Source: Jeotgalibacillus malaysiensis
GTDB taxonomy: Bacteria > Bacillota > Bacilli > Bacillales > Jeotgalibacillaceae
Length of the DNA stretch: 64,000 nucleotides
NCBI GenBank assembly: GCA_000818095.1
Contig: CP009417.1
Coordinates: 1-64,000, forward strand
Direction of reading: 5' to 3'
The notes under the pieces were generated by a model that saw only the letters and a list, made by a program, of their open reading frames with translations, was not told where the DNA came from and ran no database searches. Position 1 is the stretch's first letter, and every line of letters begins with the position of its first letter. Position numbers and translations under genes: made by a program. Below, in pieces: positions 49,705 through 58,968 of this stretch.

Positions 49705-50309
49705 TTTGCTTTTTTGTACGAAAAATCAAAGGGTTCTTCGATGAAACTAGCTTCAAACAGGTATTTAAAGAATGCATCCAAATAAATTGGGTTAAATCTT
49801 GTTCCACGATAACGCATCATCTCTTCAAAGATTTCTGCATTGTTCCATGATTTTTTGTAACTCCTTGCATACTTTAGTGCATCGTATACATCTACAATAG
49901 TCAACATCTGAGCGAACGGATGAATTTCAGCTCCTTTCAAACCTAATGGATACCCACTTCCATCAAGGTATTCATGGTGTTGTTCTTTCATAGCCAAGGC
50001 TTCCGGTTCAAATCCCTCAATATGCCCCATAATAGGATGCTTTTTTATCAATGCGAACTCTGTATTGGTTAATTTTCGACTGGCATAGAGTGTTTCTCCA
50101 CATACTTCAAATTTCCCGATATCATGAAGAAGTGCACCTTTTTCCAGTAATGAAATATCTAGTTCATCATATCCTAGATATGACCCAAATCCTTTTATCA
50201 TTTTGGCACAACGCAATGTATGATAAATCGTTTCTTGATGTTCCTGGTGATGCGTAAAAAACATCATCCCCAGTTTAACCATTGCCTTATTATGAAGAGC
50301 CGTTTCCAT
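49701..50309 (-). CDS. HD-GYP-type phosphodiesterase-like protein
   Basis: 202 aa. HD-GYP signatures: [13 protein letters not shown] (HD), then [24 protein letters not shown] (HHE and GYP) and VDVYDAL. HD-GYP proteins degrade cyclic di-GMP or related dinucleotides. There is no receiver or sensor domain, so the catalytic domain stands alone. All motif residues appear intact. The start follows CGAGGTGAGCAACG. A TTTGCATAGCATATAGC element lies at 50338-50354. Confidence 0.85.
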   Translation of the reverse strand: METALHNKAMVKLGMMFFTHHQEHQETIYHTLRCAKMIKGFGSYLGYDELDISLLEKGALLHDIGKFEVCGETLYASRKLTNTEFALIKKHPIMGHIEGFEPEALAMKEQHHEYLDGSGYPLGLKGAEIHPFAQMLTIVDVYDALKYARSYKKSWNNAEIFEEMMRYRGTRFNPIYLDAFFKYLFEASFIEEPFDFSYKKAN

Positions 50310-50445
50310 CGTTGCTCACCTCGTTTCATGTTTTGCTATATGCTATGCAAACATAATTCCGTTATCACGTATTCGAACACTGATAACCAAAAGTGTACCA
50401 AACTTAATCTGGGTATCAATAGCTTTACTCACCTAAATGTATTGA

Positions 50446-52896
50446 TTAATTGTCTTTGACTTTAATAGTAACGAATGTTGAATCCTCATGATTTCCATTG
50501 TGTTCCATGGTAATGATAGGAACCTTTTTATCAAAATTCGTTACCTTTACGGTATAATCTGACATGTTACCAATCTTATCAAAAGCCCTAAATGTGTAAT
50601 CTCCATTTTCAGATACTGTATATTCAGCATCTGATTGATGAATAACACGACTGTCTGGCAATTCGATGTGTGAGACACCCGATTCGTTATCCTGTGCTTT
50701 CACGGTTAATCGGTATGGTTCATTTGTCCATCCTGTCTCTGATAAAATGGCTTGAATCGATGGATTCACCTCATCGAAATTGGAGATGACAACCTGTTTT
50801 GAAAAACGGTTTCCAGCATTATCTAGAACACTAAAGGTATACGTTCCGTTTTGCGTGACTCGATACGAAAATTCCGTCCCTTTATGAACTTGTCCATTCG
50901 GAAGTAAAATTTCTTTCACACCACTTAATGAATCCAATCCCTTGATTTCAATCCATTCTTCATTTCCTATCCATCCTCCATGTCTGAGGGTATGGGAAAG
51001 GGATGGCGGAGTTTTATCAATCTTCACGTTAATGGTCTTCTGTGTGACTTTTCCACGGTTATCTAACACTTGGTATAGATAATCTCCGTCCTTTGTAAGA
51101 ATATCTTGATAGGACTCTTGATAGATTTCCTTCCCGTCAGGCAAGATGATTTTTTCAATGCCGAAGTCATCATTGTCTAAAAGTTCATAAGACAAATCTT
51201 CAAACCGGACAGTATAGTCACGAATGTTGCTATTTACCGCAATTTGACTCCACGCTTGTAAGTTTTCAAAGTAATCACCAGGAATCGTAAACGTTGTATC
51301 TATCGTGGTCTTTCCATTTTGATTTAGCTCTGCTAGAGTAGAGCGGACAGGCTGTAACCATCGGTTGTTTAGGAAATAATCATCTCCCCTCTTAATCGAA
51401 GAACGATAATAAAATCCTGTTCCGGTTGTAATGGTTCCAAGCTCCGCCTTTGCATCAATGAGCTCGTAACTGCCCGTCATTCGAATTCTTTTGCCCGTAT
51501 AAGACGTGAAGTTGGGATAGACATATGGAGTGTAGTCCCGACTATTAAACTGATACGTCTTATTTTTAAAGCCAACCTGATTGCTTGCAGAAATGGAGAC
51601 AACAACATCCTTATTCGTCCACCCAGTAGAAGAAGACGAGATAAGCACGGTTGAATCCGGATTAATGTTGGAGACTGGTACCGTAAAGACCTTTAGATTC
51701 CCAGCATTATCCTTTGCTTTGAACACATACTCCTGATTTTGACTCACTGTGTAAGAAAATCGTTCACTGTTTACTCTCGTTCCATTTGGCAATTCTACAT
51801 AGTTAAGACCACTTTCCGCATCCTTTGCTTCAATATCTAGCGTGAACGAAGAATTGCTCCTCGAAAAGAGCTGGTCATCATTTAAAACCTTTACGATAGG
51901 TTCCTTCGTATCGATTTGATTTGAAAAAGGGGCATAAACATCGGTGCTCTTCATTGGAACATCGTGGTCTTGAAAATGAATGTGATTCGATTCTGAGAGG
52001 CTGAACTTATCTCCGCTCCCATCATAGGCTTTAATATCCAGAACCTTTTCACTTAATAATAGCGGGTAACCATCACTGCTTTTGTTGATGACACGCCATT
52101 CAATCTTTCTCCCCATGTAAGAACCATATGTGACAATTTCTCCAATCGTTAAGTCCATCGCTCGTTTCCCGTTTACACTCGTTAATGGTTTTAAGTTTAT
52201 CGCCGGCACAAACCCCAAAGCGTTTTTCGGCTGACTTGTTGCAATCATGTCATTTTTATTTACAGATACATACTGATTTAAATCATTTCCAATGTTTGAA
52301 CTGGGAGCGTTCATCCACCACGACATCGCTGTATCTGTGCGATTATGCTTACTTTTGGCTTCTGGCGTTAAATGTTTGATTAATGGGAAATCTCGCTTTT
52401 CAACAAACTGTTGTAGCTGATATGAATTCAATAAAAAGACCTTATCGTTTACTCGTTGATAAAATCGGTCATGGTAATAATCAACGGATGGAAGATTGAA
52501 CCGAACGGATTCCCCTCTATATTCATTCGAATCAATTTGATTCGCACCCCCGTGTCCCACATGCTTGGCATCATCACTAGACAGATATACACGATGTTCC
52601 GTTACCGCAATCCCCATTTTTTCCTCTGGCAGGAAAGAGGATAAGAAACCCTTCTCTTTATCATAGGATGGATTTACATAAGTGGACGACGGCGGTAAGT
52701 TTGTATACATCACCGTCTCCGCCTCACTGTTTGCCCACTCTCGCAGATTTGATGTCTTCCAATAGTTTGAACCGTAAAAATCCCGATTCCCTGCTCCTTG
52801 AAGTTCGATGCCGTCCGCTACGACACGTTCAATCATCATGCTGTGTCCTGCCATCAACACCAACATAGATATGAAAAATTTTCGTTTAGCACCCAA
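50446..52896 (-). CDS. Exported protein with Ig-like repeats, C-terminally truncated
   Basis: 816 aa, TTG start after GGGGTGATGG. A signal peptide (about 1-28) is followed by a globular domain with FYGSNYWKTSNLREWAN and GEIVTYGSYMGRKIEWRVIN (about 30-320), seen in Gram-positive surface proteins (DUF6273-like). Then come Ig-like repeats with the recurring pattern GWTN...V-x-A-x-D-x-x-SG-x-x-x-I-x-LP-x-G...Y-x-V-x-x-N-G-x-Y-x-F. The last repeat stops after about 20 residues (TFVTIKVKDN), so the protein looks cut short. No LPXTG or wall-binding domain remains; it would be released. Confidence 0.78.
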   Translation of the reverse strand: MGAKRKFFISMLVLMAGHSMMIERVVADGIELQGAGNRDFYGSNYWKTSNLREWANSEAETVMYTNLPPSSTYVNPSYDKEKGFLSSFLPEEKMGIAVTEHRVYLSSDDAKHVGHGGANQIDSNEYRGESVRFNLPSVDYYHDRFYQRVNDKVFLLNSYQLQQFVEKRDFPLIKHLTPEAKSKHNRTDTAMSWWMNAPSSNIGNDLNQYVSVNKNDMIATSQPKNALGFVPAINLKPLTSVNGKRAMDLTIGEIVTYGSYMGRKIEWRVINKSSDGYPLLLSEKVLDIKAYDGSGDKFSLSESNHIHFQDHDVPMKSTDVYAPFSNQIDTKEPIVKVLNDDQLFSRSNSSFTLDIEAKDAESGLNYVELPNGTRVNSERFSYTVSQNQEYVFKAKDNAGNLKVFTVPVSNINPDSTVLISSSSTGWTNKDVVVSISASNQVGFKNKTYQFNSRDYTPYVYPNFTSYTGKRIRMTGSYELIDAKAELGTITTGTGFYYRSSIKRGDDYFLNNRWLQPVRSTLAELNQNGKTTIDTTFTIPGDYFENLQAWSQIAVNSNIRDYTVRFEDLSYELLDNDDFGIEKIILPDGKEIYQESYQDILTKDGDYLYQVLDNRGKVTQKTINVKIDKTPPSLSHTLRHGGWIGNEEWIEIKGLDSLSGVKEILLPNGQVHKGTEFSYRVTQNGTYTFSVLDNAGNRFSKQVVISNFDEVNPSIQAILSETGWTNEPYRLTVKAQDNESGVSHIELPDSRVIHQSDAEYTVSENGDYTFRAFDKIGNMSDYTVKVTNFDKKVPIITMEHNGNHEDSTFVTIKVKDN

Positions 52897-52965
52897 ACCA
52901 TCACCCCATTTACCATTTTTTTCTTATTGTACGATAAGTATGGTAAAGGTATTAGAAGCTCCGCA

Positions 52966-52998
52966 ATGAAAAAAGACACCTCTGATGAGGTGTCTAAG
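52966..52998 (-). terminator. ftsH terminator
   Basis: AGACACCTCATCAGAGGTGTCTTTTTT stem on the minus strand. Confidence 0.85.
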
Positions 52999-53016
52999 TG
53001 TTCAAGTGTTTAATCA

Positions 53017-54900
53017 TCAGAAGGTTTCTTCTGTGTCTTCTGCTGTCACGGTTTTCTTTGTTGAAGCAACGTCTGATTCAACAGTGTTCAATAATTCCGT
53101 TGTTACAATGTCTGCAACTTCTTCTTTTTGAACTTCTGCTTGAATCGATTCTTCCACTGTCTCAGGGTCTTTCATTAACTCATCGAGTTCATCTTCCATG
53201 ATAGTCTCTTTTTCAAGAAGGGCTTCTGCCACTCGGACTACCTTGTCCCAATGTTCCTTCATGAGTTCTTCTGTCTCGTTGTAAAGACGAGCTGAAAGTT
53301 CAGAAGCATGTTTAACCATGACCTCTTTATCGACTCCAAGGATTTCAAGATTCAACATCCCGATTTCCTTTGTCATACCGTAAGTTGAAATCATTTGGCG
53401 AATCGTTTGCGTTGCCTGTTCAATATCACCGCTTGCCCCAGTCGTAACGAGCTTTTCATTTCCGAACAAGAGAAGTTCAGCAATTCGACCGGCATACGAT
53501 ACCTTGACATTGTTTTCCATTTCTTCAATGGTGTGGAGTCCCATCTTCTTAGGAGAGAAGAATGTGATACCTCCTGCACCTGTAGTCGAAGCAAGAATCG
53601 TCACTCGGTCTACATCCATTCCAGTCTCAAGTAATTTCCCGATAACAGCGTGACCGGCTTCGTGATATGCCACAAGCTTGAGAACATCTTCATCACGGTC
53701 TTTCTGTGAGTCTTTCTTGAAGTGCCCTTTCAAAATCTTGCGGTCATACGCTTCGGTGAAACATTCCATATCAATTTTCTCTTTTCCAGAGTCAACGGAT
53801 AAGATTGCCGCACTGTTCACGATACTCTCAATATCCGCACCACTGAATCCAATCCATTGTTTTGCAAGAGCCATGAAGTCCACATCGTCCGCAAACGACT
53901 TGTTCTTCGTGTGAACCTTGATGATTTCAAGGCGTTCCTCTGCTGTGTAAGGAATCGGTACTTTAACCTGCATATCGAAACGTCCTGGACGAATCAACGC
54001 TTTGTCAAGCATCTCCAAACGGTTCGTTGTTGCAATCACCAAAACTCCAGTATCTTCGGCAAACCCGTCCATTTGAGTAAGAAGGGCGTTGATTGTCTGT
54101 GTCGCTTCACTGTTTGTTTCGTTTCCACGTTGACCACCAATTGCATCAATTTCATCAATAAAGATGATACACGGAGCATTCTTTTTCGCTTCTTCAAACA
54201 AAGTACGGATACGTTGTGCTCCAACACCGACGAATTTCTCGATGAAGTCACTACCACTAGCTGAGTAGAACGGTACACCCGCCTCTCCTGCAATGGCTTT
54301 CGCAATCAATGTTTTACCTGTTCCTGGCTCACCATAAAGAATCATCCCTTTTGGCATGCGTGCACCACGTTCCAGATAACGCTTTGGTTCTTTCAAGAAC
54401 GAAACCACATTCTCAACTTCTTCTTTAACTTCTGCATAACCTGCAACGTCAGAGAACTTCACTTTTGGCTTTTTAATGACTTCTCCAGCCTTCGCATTCC
54501 CAACATTCCCTTTCATCATCTTCATATTCATATAGAAGTAGTAGATAACAAAAATGATTAACGCAAGTTGCAAGATTGGTAGAATTGAAGATAAGATGCC
54601 ACCTGATGATGAAGCAGATGTGACCTTCACATCATTTTCAAGAAGTTCTTTCTTGAAGTCATCGTATTCAGGGTGTGTTGTCACAAATTTATCACCGGAT
54701 TTGGTTTCATAAGCGACAATCCCTTGCCCCCGGTCAAGATAAGCAGATTCCACTTTGTCTTTTTGAACTTGTTCCATAAAGGTACTGTACGATTCTTTTT
54801 TAGGTGGTTCGGCATTCGAATACGACATGATGCCGATGAAGAGGATTGCCGGGATAGTAAACGGTGCTGTCTTCTTCAAAAAATGTAAGATTTTTTTCAT
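53017..54900 (-). CDS. ftsH: FtsH-family membrane AAA+ protease
   Basis: 627 aa. Two membrane segments (about 12-28 and 102-120) flank a short outside domain. The AAA+ domain has Walker A GEPGTGKT, Walker [11 protein letters not shown] and the SRH with ALIRPGRFD. The zinc protease domain has AYHEAGHAV (HEXXH). All catalytic residues are intact, so it should degrade membrane and regulatory proteins. As accessory DNA this would be a second FtsH, perhaps forming mixed hexamers with the host one. The ATG was chosen despite a long spacing from AAGGGG; an upstream TTG has no ribosome site. A structured leader precedes it. Confidence 0.93.
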   Translation of the reverse strand: MKKILHFLKKTAPFTIPAILFIGIMSYSNAEPPKKESYSTFMEQVQKDKVESAYLDRGQGIVAYETKSGDKFVTTHPEYDDFKKELLENDVKVTSASSSGGILSSILPILQLALIIFVIYYFYMNMKMMKGNVGNAKAGEVIKKPKVKFSDVAGYAEVKEEVENVVSFLKEPKRYLERGARMPKGMILYGEPGTGKTLIAKAIAGEAGVPFYSASGSDFIEKFVGVGAQRIRTLFEEAKKNAPCIIFIDEIDAIGGQRGNETNSEATQTINALLTQMDGFAEDTGVLVIATTNRLEMLDKALIRPGRFDMQVKVPIPYTAEERLEIIKVHTKNKSFADDVDFMALAKQWIGFSGADIESIVNSAAILSVDSGKEKIDMECFTEAYDRKILKGHFKKDSQKDRDEDVLKLVAYHEAGHAVIGKLLETGMDVDRVTILASTTGAGGITFFSPKKMGLHTIEEMENNVKVSYAGRIAELLLFGNEKLVTTGASGDIEQATQTIRQMISTYGMTKEIGMLNLEILGVDKEVMVKHASELSARLYNETEELMKEHWDKVVRVAEALLEKETIMEDELDELMKDPETVEESIQAEVQKEEVADIVTTELLNTVESDVASTKKTVTAEDTEETF

Positions 54901-54955
54901 AGGATGAACAAAACCCCTTCCGTCAAGTAATATTGTCAATCTGTTGTTTGCTGTT

Positions 54956-55165
54956 GAAAGAAGCGGGGACCAGCCGCTTCTTGTGCCCGAAGAAAATTAT
55001 GGGCTTTGAGGGTCTCAGAATCGAGACGTTTAGGCAGGAGTTTCCTGGAGGGTTCCATCGGGGAGATGTCCTCTATCCATTACAACCCTGACATATCAAT
55101 TCACCAGATGTGCTTGATATGATAGATGATTTCAGCTGTTCTTTGTAGATGAACAACTTGATAAC
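54956..55165 (-). ncRNA. Structured leader RNA of ftsH, seven hairpins
   Basis: A GC-richer stretch with no reading frame folds as a chain on the minus strand: GTTGTTC/GAACAGC (55135-55157), CATATCAA/TTGATATG (55092-55121), AGGGTT/AACCCT (55049-55089), CAGGA/TCCTG (55035-55047), GTCTC/GAGAC (55012-55027), GCCC/GGGC (54985-55004) and AAGAAGCGG/CCGCTTCTT (54958-54982). It begins right after a clear promoter. It is either a cis-acting leader or a separate small RNA. Confidence 0.6.
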
Positions 55166-55167
55166 CT

Positions 55168-55197
55168 TAGTATAGTCCTATAATTGACTATAGTCAA
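55168..55197 (-). promoter_or_regulatory. Palindromic operator and promoter of ftsH
   Basis: TTGACTATAGTCAA (55184-55197) is a perfect palindrome. The minus strand reads TTGACT, 17 bp, TATACT. Confidence 0.82.
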
Positions 55198-55233
55198 TAA
55201 ATAAATACTCTATTTTTTAATATTTTTACAAAA

Positions 55234-55264
55234 ATAAAAAGAGAGACGATTTTCATCACCTCTC
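55234..55264 (-). terminator. Terminator of the 55273 gene
   Basis: GGAGAGGTGATGAAAATCGTCTCTC stem with T5 on the minus strand. Confidence 0.7.
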
Positions 55265-55272
55265 CCCCTAAA

Positions 55273-55563
55273 TTAGAACCAATATTCAACTGTAATCTCA
55301 TACCAGCCCTTGAACAAGTCGCCAATCGCTCCTGCAATTCGATTACCAGAACCTTCTCCGATTAAGATGTCAAAAACCGACGCCCAACCGTCTTCTGTCG
55401 GATTCATAATCACTTCAGACCCTCCAAAAAGGTATCCCAATACTAAAATCACTGCCGCAATCATAATCAATGGTGTAATCATGTTTACAATGAATCGCCA
55501 AATATTTGCGAGCACCCCTACTAAGACCATTACAATAACACTACCTACTAAAATTGTTTCCAT
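55273..55563 (-). CDS. Small membrane protein, 96 aa
   Basis: Two long hydrophobic stretches (about 4-20 and 25-48), then a soluble amphipathic end rich in Gly and Trp (GEGSGNRIAGAIGDLFKGWY). The start follows AAAGGAGTGATTCAAC. Function unknown. Confidence 0.6.
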   Translation of the reverse strand: METILVGSVIVMVLVGVLANIWRFIVNMITPLIMIAAVILVLGYLFGGSEVIMNPTEDGWASVFDILIGEGSGNRIAGAIGDLFKGWYEITVEYWF

Positions 55564-55829
55564 GTTGAATCACTCCTTTGTTTTTATCTCCCTCTCTTCC
55601 GAAGATTGAGCATTTATATTTGATTGTGTATTTTTTAAATTCGTTTATAAGAAAAGGAACTCTTGTTGTTTTCTGGATGAAATATCTAAGTTGTTTTCTA
55701 ATGATGTTATGTTCCTCATCTTATTACTTATAGTATAATCCAATGTGGTTATGTTGTCAACTATATTTTACTAAATAACTTCAGAAAAAACAAACTATTT
55801 GATATAATAAGAGAAAGGCGGTGGAAGAA

Positions 55830-56849
55830 ATGGAAAAAGTGGAAGCATTGACGGTAAAACACCGGACTCAAACGAGGATTGCTCAACTTCCGGATATGAT
55901 TAAGGAATATGCTCAGTGGCTGGAAAAGACAAAGAAGCCTCAAACCGTATTGGAGTATGTGAAAGACATCGGCTTATTCTCTGATTATCTAAAGGAAAGA
56001 CAGAGGGAAGAGAAAGAACCATTTGACGAATCAACGTTTAGAGAATTAAAGCGGGATGATATAGAAGAATTCCTCTTTTCCTATCTTTCGAAACATGAGA
56101 AGGTCTACAAGCGACTCAACGGAAAAGAAGTACAGCAAACATTTCAAAATAAAGAGAAAAGCCAAAGAAGAAAGCTTTCATCCCTCCGTTCATTCAGCAA
56201 GTATTTGTTTATGGAAGCCAAGCTCCTTCAAGAAGACATTACACATGGAATTGAAATCGGGAGCGTAGAATCCCGCACACTACCTTATCTTAAGAAGACA
56301 ACTCAAACAGCTATTCTGGATGCCATGGAAGTCTACAGTGAAGATGAGTTTCAAAAGGTGAGAAATCAATTCATGACCTTTCTCTTCTTAAAAGTAGGTA
56401 TCAAAACGGGGGAACTCCTTGCTCTGGATATCAAAGATGTTAAAGTCCATGAGAAAAAACTTCGAATTGAGCGGGAAGGTCAAGAAGAACCGGAAATGCT
56501 CGATATCAGCAAAGTGCCCGGCGGAATCATTCACAAATACCTGGAGCTTCGTGCAGAACGAAAGATTCCAATTGGCTGGCACCAGGATGCTCTCTTTGTT
56601 TCCATTCGCAACAAACGATTGAACCGACGGACGATTCATTACATCTTTCAGCGGTATGAACGATTCGTTGAACTTGACCAGCGACTCACACCCCAGCTCC
56701 TACGCAATACGTTTGTCATGGAAACCCCATTGAAAAATGAAAGCGACCTGGCAGTATCCAAGCAACTCGGTGTGAAAGATATGTATGCGATGAAAAGGAC
56801 GTATCCCATCATAAAACAGAAAAAACAAACAAAAAAGAACGCCACTTGA
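55830..56849 (+). CDS. Tyrosine recombinase paralogue lacking catalytic residues
   Basis: 339 aa. It aligns with the recombinase at 1064-2143 along its length (for example HQDALF-V/L-S followed by the same helix), but the active site is lost. Arg is Lys in VGIKTGELL, the beta-strand Lys is Glu in IEREGQEEP, His of HxxR is Gln in TPQLLRNTF, and the last His is Val in QLGVKD. Only the second Arg and perhaps a Tyr remain. It cannot be a normal recombinase, but both domains are full length and the frame is open, so selection seems to keep it, perhaps as a DNA-binding or partner protein. Confidence 0.82.
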   Translation: MEKVEALTVKHRTQTRIAQLPDMIKEYAQWLEKTKKPQTVLEYVKDIGLFSDYLKERQREEKEPFDESTFRELKRDDIEEFLFSYLSKHEKVYKRLNGKEVQQTFQNKEKSQRRKLSSLRSFSKYLFMEAKLLQEDITHGIEIGSVESRTLPYLKKTTQTAILDAMEVYSEDEFQKVRNQFMTFLFLKVGIKTGELLALDIKDVKVHEKKLRIEREGQEEPEMLDISKVPGGIIHKYLELRAERKIPIGWHQDALFVSIRNKRLNRRTIHYIFQRYERFVELDQRLTPQLLRNTFVMETPLKNESDLAVSKQLGVKDMYAMKRTYPIIKQKKQTKKNAT

Positions 56850-56867
56850 TTGTGACGTTCTTTTCTT
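56833..56867 (+). terminator. Terminator of the inactive recombinase
   Basis: AAGAACGCCACTTGATTGTGACGTTCTTTTC stem and T-run, overlapping the stop. Confidence 0.75.
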
Positions 56868-56868
56868 A

Positions 56869-57102
56869 TTATCCTTTTGTAAGCTGTAAAAATTCAGTAA
56901 CCGATAAATCTGCCAACTTCACCTTGCTCAGAGGGATTTCAGTTGATGACTGGATTTTAGAGTAAGAGCATCCTACTTCGAAATCACGTGTTGATTTTTC
57001 TTCCAATGCTTTTTCGATGTATTCCTCATTCTCAACCAATACAATCTCCTGTCCTCCACTAAACCCTGCCCCACTATATCTTACTTTGAATGCTTTCATC
57101 AT
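56869..57102 (-). CDS. Hypothetical protein, 77 aa
   Basis: Family not recognised. Short beta strands (AFKVRYSGAGFSGGQEIVLV) followed by an acidic helix. The start follows AAAGGAGAGTGTGT. It is close behind the 57119 gene (about 16 bp), so it is in the same unit. Confidence 0.55.
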   Translation of the reverse strand: MMKAFKVRYSGAGFSGGQEIVLVENEEYIEKALEEKSTRDFEVGCSYSKIQSSTEIPLSKVKLADLSVTEFLQLTKG

Positions 57103-57118
57103 ACACACTCTCCTTTAG

Positions 57119-57322
57119 TCATTTTTTCCAACCTAAGTCATACGCTCCGCTGTTGTAGTTGTCCCAACAACCTTTCCGGATACCTTCTAGAAACGCTTCA
57201 TATTCTTCGACAGTTCGCTCAATCTTTTTACTCTTGTGGGGCTTTCCTTCCCACATGAATGCCTGAATACTCATCGCAATCTCCTGGTGTCCTTCCACCA
57301 TATCTCGTGCGGTGCTACTCAT
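57119..57322 (-). CDS. Hypothetical protein, 67 aa
   Basis: Family not recognised. Helical start, then KPHKSKKIERTVEEYEAFLE and an aromatic end. The ATG after AAAAGGAGTGGACGTT was chosen. In the same unit as the 57881 and 57102 genes. Confidence 0.55.
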   Translation of the reverse strand: MSSTARDMVEGHQEIAMSIQAFMWEGKPHKSKKIERTVEEYEAFLEGIRKGCWDNYNSGAYDLGWKK

Positions 57323-57356
57323 AACGTCCACTCCTTTTGATATTTTTTTCTTGGAA

Positions 57357-57881
57357 TCAATCAGGTTTCGCCATCAAGAATCTCAGCAACCACGGCTTTG
57401 TCCCTTCTGGCACAACGCCATGTTCATCGCACGTCGCACAAGGCACATAGTCTTCGATGTCGTAACAGACATCTCCGCCACGTCCGTTGCAATCCGGGCA
57501 TTTTACAAATTCCGGTTCATGTCGAAAATCAGAAATCTTAAATTCGCCTGCATCAAACAGTTTCATCAGATTGTGCCCCTGGCGAAGTACACGTTGGGTA
57601 CAGTTCGTCAATTTCAACACCTGTTCCCCATCTGTGAGGTAGACTTGACTCAGCAAGATTTTTGTATGAACAAAGCTTAGTAAGCGACTATCCGCTGTCA
57701 CAATAACCGTATTGTCAGGTTCTTTTTGCAACAAGGTTTTGATGCCTTCCCTTGTTTCTCCGTCATAATCAGCGGAACTTAACGTCAGTCGGCTCTCACC
57801 TGTCTTTTCCTTCACTTTAGATACTGCTTTTGCTTTTCCTTCTGCATTCATCTTTTTTGTCGTCATAACGAGAATCTTCAT
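57357..57881 (-). CDS. Protein with DnaJ-type zinc finger, 174 aa
   Basis: Residues 1-100 form an alpha/beta domain (MKILVMTTKK, then TLLQKEPDNTVIVTADSRLL), perhaps Rossmann-like. Residues 127-156 carry CPDCNGRGG and CATCDEHG, two CxxC knuckles of the DnaJ zinc-finger type. Role unknown; zinc knuckles like these often hold partner proteins. The start follows AAGGAGTGAATCAC. Confidence 0.65.
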   Translation of the reverse strand: MKILVMTTKKMNAEGKAKAVSKVKEKTGESRLTLSSADYDGETREGIKTLLQKEPDNTVIVTADSRLLSFVHTKILLSQVYLTDGEQVLKLTNCTQRVLRQGHNLMKLFDAGEFKISDFRHEPEFVKCPDCNGRGGDVCYDIEDYVPCATCDEHGVVPEGTKPWLLRFLMAKPD

Positions 57882-57939
57882 GTGATTCACTCCTTGTATT
57901 TTCGTTGATAGCTGATTTACGCTAATCCCTTAAACCTAC

Positions 57940-58254
57940 TTAATGGTCTCCAACACACATTGCATCGTACATAGCTGATGAAAGTATCTCCAGCTGTTCA
58001 CGATAGTCTTTCGTATGACGTGAGATGAATTGACTGGCTTCCATGGTTGTCTTTCCATTGAAAGCAATGCCTAACATCTTCTCCATCTCCCGAATCAATC
58101 CTCGTTGTTTCGGAGTCGGAACCCCTATTTTCCGAAACTCAGGAAGATGCGTTGTGATGAAGAGACTCGCCTCCTCAATCGTTTTCCCTTCGTAAGAAAC
58201 CGTCAGAGCATCCTCAATCCGTTCAATCAATGCTCTTTGTTTTGGTGTTGCCAT
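57940..58254 (-). CDS. Protein of two tandem 47-aa repeats
   Basis: 104 aa made of two copies of one helical motif: ATPKQRALIERIEDAL with GKTIEEASLFI, and PTPKQRGLIREMEKML with GKTTMEASQFI. The TPKQ...L...L motif is seen at the ends of some helicase- or DNA-associated proteins, so DNA binding is possible. It overlaps the 58223 gene by 32 bp. Confidence 0.65.
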   Translation of the reverse strand: MATPKQRALIERIEDALTVSYEGKTIEEASLFITTHLPEFRKIGVPTPKQRGLIREMEKMLGIAFNGKTTMEASQFISRHTKDYREQLEILSSAMYDAMCVGDH

Positions 58255-58561
58255 AAGCAAGCACTCCCTTTACCAATTGTTTCACTTCTTGTTTCACAGA
58301 GAGATTGTATTTCCGGTAAAACTCAAAGTAACGGTCAGAAATAGCATAGTGAATCGGCATTGGATAGCCATCTTCTGCGATGATAGCAGGCTTCCCTTTA
58401 TGAGAGATGACCTGATATACTTTCCCTTCTCTTGTCCAAACGGTTTCCCGGATACAGAGAGCAATGCCACCGATACGGGCATTGTTTCGAGCAATATAAC
58501 GCTGTCCCATATGCGAAATCCCCATTTTTGTTCTCCATTGTTTCATCCATTTCTTGTTCAT
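58223..58561 (-). CDS. Hypothetical basic protein, 112 aa
   Basis: Family not recognised. Basic; beta-rich middle (GKVYQVISHKGKPAIIAEDG). The start follows AAAGGAGCGAATAGCTA. It has the shared hairpin leader. Its 3' end overlaps the two-repeat gene, an unusually long overlap for this window. Confidence 0.6.
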   Translation of the reverse strand: MNKKWMKQWRTKMGISHMGQRYIARNNARIGGIALCIRETVWTREGKVYQVISHKGKPAIIAEDGYPMPIHYAISDRYFEFYRKYNLSVKQEVKQLVKGVLAYGNTKTKSID

Positions 58562-58570
58562 TAGCTATTC

Positions 58571-58609
58571 GCTCCTTTGAAATAAAGTGTCTTTTAAAAA
58601 GACAGACAC
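58571..58609 (-). promoter_or_regulatory. Hairpin plus TTTATTTCAAAGGAG leader
   Basis: GTGTCT/AGACAC (58587-58609) on the minus strand, then TTTATTTCAAAGGAG. Confidence 0.6.
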
Positions 58610-58660
58610 ACATAATTTGTGAGTTCTCTTCATTCTACTGAGAGCACGAAAGACTGATAA

Positions 58661-58930
58661 CTAGAAGGGAAACAGGATTTGAAAAGGAAGTTTCTCAATC
58701 AATTCATTCCCGATGTCTTCTACGTTCGCAGATAGGACATTTGCTGTTTCCACACCTTCTCTACCCTCTACGATTAGCCGCACTTCATTCGGTTCTTCAG
58801 TAAAAATGAGTTCAATGATGACGCCCTGTTCGCACAATTCAGGTCTCTCTGCTACCCAGCCCTGCAAAAAGAGTTCCATTCCGACGGTGTCGGTTAAAGG
58901 ATGTATTGCTTGTCGATGTTCAAATTTCAT
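58661..58930 (-). CDS. Hypothetical acidic protein, 89 aa
   Basis: Family not recognised. Mixed alpha/beta (VIIELIFTEEPNEVRLIVEG). The ATG after AGGGGTTGAACCAA was chosen. Controlled by the palindrome at 58969. Confidence 0.55.
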   Translation of the reverse strand: MKFEHRQAIHPLTDTVGMELFLQGWVAERPELCEQGVIIELIFTEEPNEVRLIVEGREGVETANVLSANVEDIGNELIEKLPFQILFPF

Positions 58931-58968
58931 TTGGTTCAACCCCTTTTTCTTTTATTATCACCCCTAAA

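Noticed and set aside
53857-54264. 135-codon plus-strand frame
   Set aside because: Antisense to the AAA+ domain of ftsH; no signals of its own.
55184-55197. Palindrome considered as a recombination core site
   Set aside because: The same palindrome recurs at about ten promoters with -10 spacing, which fits an operator, not an attachment site.
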